Positions 31,486-37,282 of a stretch of DNA of 37,282 nucleotides are shown piece by piece. The translations under genes and the position numbers were made by a program. How positions within the stretch are numbered: the first letter of the stretch is position 1; each line of letters starts with the position of its first letter. This DNA is from Prevotella sp. (GTDB lineage: Bacteria; Bacteroidota; Bacteroidia; Bacteroidales; Bacteroidaceae): positions 1-37,282 of the forward strand of contig JAFUFJ010000001.1 in assembly GCA_017469955.1 (NCBI GenBank), given 5' to 3'. The notes beneath the pieces are model-generated. The model saw nothing but the letters and a program-made list of their open reading frames with translations, was not told the DNA's origin and did not search any database.

Positions 31486-32721
31486 ATGGCCAAGAAAGTA
31501 TGTAGCTTCTGTGGGAGAAGTGAGAAAGAAGTCAAGCTGCTTATCACGGGTCTTAGTGGCTTCATTTGTGAAAACTGCTCGCTTCAAGCCTATGACATCG
31601 TGCAGTCAACCGGCTTGTTGGACGCTGACAAAAAGAAGGCTACTGGGCCGGCAGGGAAACCTCAGAACAAGAAAATCCCCAAACCTAAGGAGATAAAGGA
31701 TTATCTTGACCAGTATGTCATCGGGCAAGACCAAGCCAAAAAGTTTCTTTCCGTGGCGGTCTATAACCACTATAAGCGGCTGCAACAGCCAGTGGACGAC
31801 AGCGGAGTGGAGATAGAAAAGAGCAATATCATTATGGTCGGCTCGACAGGAACGGGCAAAACCCTGCTCGCCAGGACCATTGCTCGTCTGCTTGATGTTC
31901 CCTTTACCATCGTAGATGCCACAGTGTTCACCGAGGCTGGTTATGTGGGTGAAGATGTTGAAAGCATTCTCTCGCGCCTGTTACAGGTAGCGGATTACAA
32001 CGTAGAGGCTGCTCAAAGAGGTATTGTTTTCATTGACGAAATCGACAAGATTGCTCGCAAAAGCGACAATCCTTCCATCACTCGCGACGTGAGTGGAGAG
32101 GGCGTTCAGCAGGGACTTCTTAAGCTGTTAGAGGGAACAATGGTCAATGTGCCCCCCAAAGGTGGCAGGAAGCATCCCGACCAAGACTATATTCATGTAG
32201 ATACACGCAATATATTGTTCATCTGTGGCGGGGCCTTTGACGGTATAGAACGCAAGATAGCCCAGCGAATGAACACCAATGTCGTGGGATATAATTCAGT
32301 GCAGAACGTCCGCAAGATCGACAAAAACAACCTGATGCAGTATGTGTTGCCGCAAGACTTGAAATCGTTTGGCCTCATTCCTGAGATCATAGGTCGACTA
32401 CCTGTATTGACATATTTGAATCCCCTTGACCGTGAAGCTCTTCGTAGAATATTGGTTGAGCCGAAGAATTCCATCGTGAAGCAGTATGTAAAGCTGTTTG
32501 AAATGGATGGTATTAAGCTCACGTTCTTGCAGGAAACCCTTGACTATCTCGTTGACAAGGCCGTAGAGTACAAGCTTGGAGCCCGCGGACTCCGCTCGAT
32601 TGTCGAGACGGTGATGATGGATTCCATGTTCGACCTTCCCTCTCGCAAGGTAAAGTCCTTTGAGGTAACCCTTGACTATGCGAAGGAGAAATTAGAGAAC
32701 TCTCTGGTGCTTGGCCAGTAG
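31486..32721 (+). CDS. clpX: ATP-dependent Clp protease ATP-binding subunit ClpX
   Basis: The 411-residue AAA+ unfoldase has an N-terminal zinc-binding domain (Cys6, Cys9, Cys28, Cys31), Walker A GSTGTGKT (119-126), Walker B IVFIDEID and the sensor/arginine-finger region [11 protein letters not shown]. It recognises substrates and feeds them to ClpP. The 6-bp spacing shows one transcript with clpP. Confidence 0.98.
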   Translation: MAKKVCSFCGRSEKEVKLLITGLSGFICENCSLQAYDIVQSTGLLDADKKKATGPAGKPQNKKIPKPKEIKDYLDQYVIGQDQAKKFLSVAVYNHYKRLQQPVDDSGVEIEKSNIIMVGSTGTGKTLLARTIARLLDVPFTIVDATVFTEAGYVGEDVESILSRLLQVADYNVEAAQRGIVFIDEIDKIARKSDNPSITRDVSGEGVQQGLLKLLEGTMVNVPPKGGRKHPDQDYIHVDTRNILFICGGAFDGIERKIAQRMNTNVVGYNSVQNVRKIDKNNLMQYVLPQDLKSFGLIPEIIGRLPVLTYLNPLDREALRRILVEPKNSIVKQYVKLFEMDGIKLTFLQETLDYLVDKAVEYKLGARGLRSIVETVMMDSMFDLPSRKVKSFEVTLDYAKEKLENSLVLGQ

Positions 32722-32761
32722 ATTCCTGCATAACACCCCAGCAACTACAAACCTACCCCTT

Positions 32762-34936
32762 ATGATGAATGTTAATCTTACTGAGAACCTGAAGCATTAT
32801 TTCGGCTTTGACAAGTTCAAAGGCGATCAGGAAGAGATCATCCGCAACCTGCTTGATGGCAAAGATGTCTTTGTGTTGATGCCCACGGGAGGCGGTAAAA
32901 GCCTGTGTTATCAGCTTCCTTCGCTCTTGATGGAGGGCACGGCTATCGTCATCTCTCCTCTAATAGCCTTGATGAAAAATCAGGTCGATGTGGTCAATGG
33001 GATGAGCGAAGAAAGCGGAGTGGCCCACTATCTTAATTCCTCTTTGAACAAGGCTTCCATTCAGCAGGTGATGGATGATGTGCGACAAGGCAAGACAAAG
33101 CTTCTCTATGTTGCTCCCGAGTCGCTCAACAAAGAGGAGAACGTAGAGTTTCTCCGCACGGTGAAGATCTCGTTCTATGCCATCGATGAAGCCCATTGCA
33201 TATCGGAATGGGGACATGATTTCCGCCCCGAATACCGCAACATTCGTCCCACTATCAATGCCATCGGTGCTGCTCCCGTCATAGCTCTCACAGCTACGGC
33301 CACCGATAAGGTGCGCACCGACATCAAGAAGAATCTTGGAATACTCGATGCCGTCGAGTTCAAGAGTTCCTTCAACCGTCCGAACCTCTATTATGAAGTG
33401 CGCCAGAAAACCAAGGAAATCGACAAGCAGATCATCCGATACATCAAGCAGAATGCCGGCAAGAGCGGTATTATCTATTGTCTTTCCCGCAAAAAGGTAG
33501 AGGAGCTTGCTGCCGTTTTGCAGGCCAACGACATAAAGGCAGCAGCATATCATGCAGGCTTAGACTCCGTCACCCGTTCGCAAACCCAAGACGATTTCCT
33601 GATGGAACGCATTGACATCATTGTCGCGACGATAGCCTTTGGCATGGGCATCGACAAGCCCGATGTGCGTTTCGTGATACACTACGACATTCCAAAGTCG
33701 CTGGAGGGCTACTATCAGGAGACCGGACGTGCCGGTCGCGACGGAGGAGAGGGAGTATGCATCGCCTTCTATGCCTACAAAGACCTCCAGAAGTTAGAGA
33801 AATTCACCGAAGGAAAGCCCGTCGCAGAGCAGGACATCGGTCGGCAACTGTTGCAGGAAACTGCAGCCTATGCAGAGTCAAGTGTCTGCCGTCGCAAGAT
33901 GCTTCTCCACTATTTCGGCGAGGAATATCCGCATGACAACTGCGAGAATTGTGACAATTGTCTCCATCCCCACTCGCGTCGTGAGGCCGGAGAAGCCCTG
34001 CTTGTCGTGCTGAATGCCGTACAGGCGTTGAAGGAAAACTTCCGGCAAGACTATGTCATCGACTTCATTAAAGGCCGGGGCACCGACGATATCGTCTCGC
34101 ATAAGCACGACCAGCTCGATGAGTTTGGTGAGGGTGAAGACATGGATGCCAAGCTTTGGAACCCCGTCATTCGTCAGGCATTGATAGCAGGCTACTTGAA
34201 GAAGGACGTCGAAAACTATGGCTTGCTGAAGCTGACCCCTGACGGACGCCGGTTTATAAAGGCTCCGGCGTCGTTCATGATTGTCGAGGATGTCGAGTTC
34301 AACGAAGACGATGAAGAAGATGGAGGCGATGGTACGGGCGCTGCGCTCGACCCCGTTTTGCTCAGCATGCTGAAGGATTTGCGCAAGCAAGTGGCCAAGA
34401 AGCATGCCTTGCCGCCCTACGTCATCTTCCAGGATGTGTCGCTTGAACAGATGGCCACCATGTATCCCGTCACCACAGAGGAGCTGCAACAGATTCAGGG
34501 TGTGGGCGCAGGCAAGGCACGTCGCTATGGTTCCGAGTTCTTAAGGCTCATCAAAGCCCATTGCGAAGAGAACGAGATCGAACGACCTCAGGAGCTCCGC
34601 GTGCGCACCGTGGCCAAGAAGTCAATATTGAAAGTGAAAATCATCCAGAGCATTGACCGCCAGATTGCGCTCGACGACATTGCCAATGCTCAGGGAATAC
34701 CCTTGGAAGACCTGCTCACCGAGATCGAGGCTATTGTCTATAGTGGCACCCGACTCAACATCGACTACTACCTCGATGAGACCATTGACGACGACCGCAT
34801 CGACGATATCTACGAGTATTTCCGCGAGAGCGACACCGACAATATCGACGCTGCCCTTGACGAGTTAGGAGGTGACTACACTGAAGAGGAGATCAGACTC
34901 GTACGCATCAAGTTCCTCTCCGAGCAGGCCAACTGA
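32762..34936 (+). CDS. recQ: ATP-dependent DNA helicase RecQ
   Basis: The 724-residue helicase has motif I LMPTGGGKSLCYQ, motif II YAIDEAHCISEWGHDFRPEY, motif III LTATAT, motif V-VI segments GMGIDKPDVRFVIHYD and QETGRAGRDG. A zinc-binding region follows (Cys cluster near YPHDNCENCDNCLHPH), then winged-helix and an HRDC domain (QIQGVGAGKARRYGSEFLRL). About 100 acidic residues follow the HRDC domain. It acts in recombination and repair. ATG 32762 (MMNVNLTENL) is used; ATG 32765 is also possible. An in-frame TTG at 32711 would overlap clpX. Confidence 0.95.
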   Translation: MMNVNLTENLKHYFGFDKFKGDQEEIIRNLLDGKDVFVLMPTGGGKSLCYQLPSLLMEGTAIVISPLIALMKNQVDVVNGMSEESGVAHYLNSSLNKASIQQVMDDVRQGKTKLLYVAPESLNKEENVEFLRTVKISFYAIDEAHCISEWGHDFRPEYRNIRPTINAIGAAPVIALTATATDKVRTDIKKNLGILDAVEFKSSFNRPNLYYEVRQKTKEIDKQIIRYIKQNAGKSGIIYCLSRKKVEELAAVLQANDIKAAAYHAGLDSVTRSQTQDDFLMERIDIIVATIAFGMGIDKPDVRFVIHYDIPKSLEGYYQETGRAGRDGGEGVCIAFYAYKDLQKLEKFTEGKPVAEQDIGRQLLQETAAYAESSVCRRKMLLHYFGEEYPHDNCENCDNCLHPHSRREAGEALLVVLNAVQALKENFRQDYVIDFIKGRGTDDIVSHKHDQLDEFGEGEDMDAKLWNPVIRQALIAGYLKKDVENYGLLKLTPDGRRFIKAPASFMIVEDVEFNEDDEEDGGDGTGAALDPVLLSMLKDLRKQVAKKHALPPYVIFQDVSLEQMATMYPVTTEELQQIQGVGAGKARRYGSEFLRLIKAHCEENEIERPQELRVRTVAKKSILKVKIIQSIDRQIALDDIANAQGIPLEDLLTEIEAIVYSGTRLNIDYYLDETIDDDRIDDIYEYFRESDTDNIDAALDELGGDYTEEEIRLVRIKFLSEQAN

Positions 34937-34968
34937 CCGCGCGAGGAGCCCTTTCGTCGCATATATGC

Positions 34969-35013
34969 TCCGTGCCAGCCGTCGAAAGTCCGTGGCTGGC
35001 ACGGAATTTTGTT
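34969..35013 (+). terminator. Terminator after recQ
   Basis: A perfect 12-bp stem (TCCGTGCCAGCC / GGCTGGCACGGA) around 13 nt is followed by ATTTTGTTG, 32 bp after the recQ stop. Confidence 0.88.
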
Positions 35014-35174
35014 GTCATTTCAGGTGGCAGAGGCTTGCTTCGCCGTGCCCTTTGGCCGTCTTGTCGAGACAGACTCCAAAGGAAACAGAGCGGAAAAATC
35101 CGGATTATAGATTTTTAACACCCCAATTCCTTACATTTTATCTTCTGAAAAGAGGCCGTTAGCCAACAATTCCG

Positions 35175-35182
35175 TATCTTTG
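35175..35182 (+). promoter_or_regulatory. Promoter -7 box of the TonB-domain gene
   Basis: TATCTTTG followed by CAACG, 62 bp before ATG 35245. No clear TTTG at -33. Confidence 0.6.
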
Positions 35183-35244
35183 CAACGACAGCAAACACAA
35201 GACAATCTGTTGTTTAACAACTAAACGCCAATCATATAGAAGCA

Positions 35245-36693
35245 ATGAATACCAAGCAAACCCTGTCGGCTCTTTCCCTGTTTCTCGCCTTGATGGCTAT
35301 GCCTTCTTTGGCACAAACCATCAAGACAGCCGACATTCCGCAGAAAGTATACGACTATGTAGAGTTTCCTCCCCACTTTCCTTCTGGCGTCAGAAAGGGC
35401 ATGGAGACTCTCTTCTCCCAGCGGTTCCACTATCCTGAAGAGGCCTGGAAGGCTGCCAAGGTGAAGGAGACTGAAGTGTCGTTCATCGTGCGTCGCGACG
35501 GAACCGTCACCAGTGTGGTCACCGACGAGAGGCTCCATCCTGCTCTTGCCGACGAGCTGAAGGCCGTCATCCCACGCATGCCCCTGTGGTATCCCGCCTA
35601 TCTCAACGGCCAGAAAATCGATGCGCGGGTAGGAATGACCGTCAGTCTGGTCGACACAAAGACGGGTGTTCCCTACCATCTGAAGTCGCTTGTCAAGAGC
35701 ATCGAAGGCTACACCTCCGTGGGCTATGTCCCGAAACCGATGTCAGCCTCGCAGCTTGCCACGGCCATTGCCGAGCTCAACAAGGTGGCAAGCGTCTATC
35801 CCGAGCACAAACCGACGGCCGTCACCCTTTCGCGTATGCAGGCCTCTCTTGGCGAAACAGAGGCAGCAGTCTTGACCATCGACCGCAGTGCCCGTGAATA
35901 TGAGCTCCTGAATCCTTGGCGAACAGCGCAAGACATGTCGGCAATGCTCGCCTATAGACCTGGTTATAATGGCAAAGACGACGTGGCCATTCAGCTGCAG
36001 AGAGCCGTCGCCTTCGACTGGGCCGGGCGCGAAAACACGGCCAGAAGGGCCTACGACAAAGCCCTGCAGCTGGCACAGTTGAAGGTCACGACCGGCGACA
36101 TTGGCGTGCCCGTCTTTGATGAAGACGAGCAAACAGAGCGAGCCTTCAAGCGGTCAAGTCTCATGACCGACCTGTTCTATCGTCTCGACTTCATGGACGG
36201 AGAGCAGCTCGACGATGCCGACAAGGCACGCCTCGTCACCATTCAACGCACCCCCGAGAACATCGTTCCCATTGTCGACGAATTCATCAAGTCTGGCAAA
36301 CTGAAGGATGTTAAGACAGCCCAGCTGAACGAACGCATCAAGAAACTCGTCAACGAAGATGCCCGCGGTCCGGTCAACAAGCGCGATGTGCAGAACCTTT
36401 ATGCCACCCAGGTGCTCATCGTCTGCCTGCGCGACGGCCAACAGTCAGCCCTCAGCTATGTCGACCAGTTGCTCCGAGAGGACAGTCTGCGTGCCGGAGC
36501 CAGGAAGACACTCACAGCCTTGCGGCGCCAACTTGTCGCCCATGCCCAGCAACTCTCCAACCGTCGGCAGCTGCTTCGGCCGTTAGCCTGCTACGCACCG
36601 CTGGCTGACGATGTCGACACGGCTGACTTCCATCGCGCGGCTGAAGTGCTCTCTGCGGTCTTTCCCCTTAGCTGGCTCAACCAGACTCCTTGA
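35245..36693 (+). CDS. Secreted protein with TonB C-terminal-like domain and helical C-terminal half
   Basis: The 482-residue protein has a cleavable signal peptide (ends PSLAQ). Residues about 38-136 fit the TonB C-terminal domain: FPSGVRKGMETLFSQRFHYP, VSFIVRRDGTVTSVV, HPALADELKAVIPRMPLWYP and NGQKIDARVGMTVSL. Unlike real TonB energy transducers it has no N-terminal membrane anchor and no Pro-rich linker, so it cannot work as TonB itself. Residues 150-480 are mainly helical and TPR-like (e.g. REYELLNPWRTAQDM), but no repeat is certain. Such periplasmic TonB-CTD proteins are common in Bacteroidota and of unknown role. Confidence 0.7.
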   Translation: MNTKQTLSALSLFLALMAMPSLAQTIKTADIPQKVYDYVEFPPHFPSGVRKGMETLFSQRFHYPEEAWKAAKVKETEVSFIVRRDGTVTSVVTDERLHPALADELKAVIPRMPLWYPAYLNGQKIDARVGMTVSLVDTKTGVPYHLKSLVKSIEGYTSVGYVPKPMSASQLATAIAELNKVASVYPEHKPTAVTLSRMQASLGETEAAVLTIDRSAREYELLNPWRTAQDMSAMLAYRPGYNGKDDVAIQLQRAVAFDWAGRENTARRAYDKALQLAQLKVTTGDIGVPVFDEDEQTERAFKRSSLMTDLFYRLDFMDGEQLDDADKARLVTIQRTPENIVPIVDEFIKSGKLKDVKTAQLNERIKKLVNEDARGPVNKRDVQNLYATQVLIVCLRDGQQSALSYVDQLLREDSLRAGARKTLTALRRQLVAHAQQLSNRRQLLRPLACYAPLADDVDTADFHRAAEVLSAVFPLSWLNQTP

Positions 36694-36792
36694 CAATCCC
36701 TTCTGCCGGCGTCACCTTATTTATTCGTATCACGCGCGTAAAAGATCGCCCTTGCCCTTGACGAATAGTCAGAAGACAGTCTTATGGATATC

Positions 36793-36823
36793 AGGGATGC
36801 GACCTCGGCCGCGTCCCTTTTTT
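36793..36823 (+). terminator. Terminator after the TonB-domain gene
   Basis: GGGATGCG pairs with CGCGTCCC (one wobble) around 8 nt and is followed by a T-run (TTTTTT). It lies 100 bp after the stop at 36693. Confidence 0.8.
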
Positions 36824-36857
36824 GTTTTCTTTCCTCTCGTCCTCATCCTTTCCGCTT

Positions 36858-37077
36858 GAGAAAGCTATGGGTTCAAGTCGAGAAAGGGTAAGGTTCTGGG
36901 TGAGAAAGGATAGAGTTTTGGGGCAGAACCCATAGACTTCTGAGGCTGTAAGCTTAGCTTTCCCGCCGTCATGGCCCGGTATACCCGCCTGTACACGTCG
37001 CTGGTATGCTTGATACCAGGCACATGTATGCCCCGTACATCATAGGTGTATGGAGCATATTCCGTAGGTGTACGGCC
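36858..37077. repeat. 22-bp palindromic array F (10 units, both classes)
   Basis: Ten units start at 36858, 36880, 36902, 36924, 36946, 36968, 36990, 37012, 37034 and 37056. The first five are of the GAAAG/CTTTC and CCATAGACTTCT kind, the sixth is transitional, and the last four are of the TAC/GTA class. All share one 22-bp register. It is the longest array in the window and lies between the TonB-domain gene and the promoter at 37161. The rest of 36694-37251 holds the terminator at 36793. Confidence 0.88.
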
Positions 37078-37160
37078 CAGATTCCTTACGACTCGCTGTA
37101 ACTACTCTCATAACTGGAGGAATATTTTGGATTTTTTTATAAAAAAAATATTCATTTTCG

Positions 37161-37192
37161 TTTGGAAATATTCCATAAAAACGTTATCTTTG
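37161..37192 (+). promoter_or_regulatory. Promoter of the gene at the right edge
   Basis: TTTG (37161-37164), a 20-bp spacer and TATCTTTG (37185-37192) followed by CACCA form a strong Bacteroidota promoter, facing the partial gene at 37252. Confidence 0.85.
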
Positions 37193-37251
37193 CACCATAG
37201 CATACAAAAACTGATGTCTTTGAGAATAAATGCATTGGAAAACTTGCAGAT

Positions 37252-37282
37252 ATGACGAATAACGTGTGTATTTGCATCGGAA
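37252..37282 (+). CDS. Start of a gene cut by the window edge
   Basis: ATG 37252 begins an open frame (MTNNVCICIG) that runs off the edge. An alternative ATG at 37213 gives only a 14-residue peptide that ends at TGA 37253-37255, overlapping this ATG as ATGA. The strong promoter at 37161 supports a gene here. Too little is visible to name it. Confidence 0.4.
   Translation, partial: MTNNVCICIG

Noticed and set aside
3472-37077. CRISPR array reading of the 22-bp clusters
   Set aside because: The units are contiguous palindromes without an invariant repeat and unique spacers, and no cas gene is present.

Overview
The window looks like a chromosomal segment of a Bacteroidota bacterium, most likely Prevotellaceae. 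Evidence: about ten intergenic regions carry the Bacteroidota -7 hexamer type TAnnTTTG, some with TTTG or TTG 19-20 bp upstream. Secreted proteins share the C-terminal tail style xLxGxxxxxPxxGxxIxxGKK common in this group. There is a BspA-like leucine-rich protein, a C10 cysteine protease and polysaccharide-degrading enzymes. The gene orders yceD-rpmF-fabH-era and tig-clpP-clpX-recQ also fit. Taxonomy is inferred from these features, not from a search. Both ends cut through genes.

Layout. 1-3294: tail of a membrane protein, a secreted alpha/beta hydrolase with an Asp nucleophile, a TfoX N-domain protein and a lipoprotein phosphodiesterase with a PA14-like domain. 3295-4098: a gene-free stretch with a terminator, a palindromic array and a 264-bp element bounded by perfect 29-bp inverted repeats that holds an outward-facing promoter (a probable invertible promoter). 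4099-6365: BspA-like surface protein plus a small acidic peptide gene. 6744-8243: sensor kinase and an ABM-fold monooxygenase. 8441-11295: yceD, rpmF, fabH, era. 11505-13628: aldo/keto reductase and a convergent acyltransferase. 13979-17170 (minus): C10 protease. 17692-19493: der and a small lipoprotein. 19701-23829 (minus): GH51 arabinofuranosidase, mlaF, mlaE. 23943-24818: lptB. 25239-29069 (minus): a giant GH2-GH43 fusion. 29332-34936: tig, clpP, clpX, recQ. 35245-36693: a secreted TonB-C-domain protein. The start of another gene lies at the right edge.

How the genes work together. Housekeeping blocks (envelope lipid and LPS transport: mlaFE, lptB; ribosome and fatty-acid genes; GTPases Era and Der; chaperone-protease genes) alternate with secreted accessory genes. 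GH51 and GH2-GH43 together suggest breakdown of arabinose- and galactose-containing plant glycans. The BspA-like protein and C10 protease are host- or diet-facing surface functions.

Two signals stand out. First, seven intergenic clusters of tandem 22-bp units (about 37 units in all) lie between genes throughout the window. Most units are imperfect palindromes centred on the same unit position, with arms that co-vary. Two sequence classes share one uninterrupted 22-bp register. I know of no name for this repeat family. Second, the putative invertible promoter upstream of the BspA-like gene suggests ON/OFF phase variation. Two further promoter arrangements are notable: three promoter-like copies at 66-bp spacing before der, and a promoter -7 element placed inside a terminator loop between tig and clpP.
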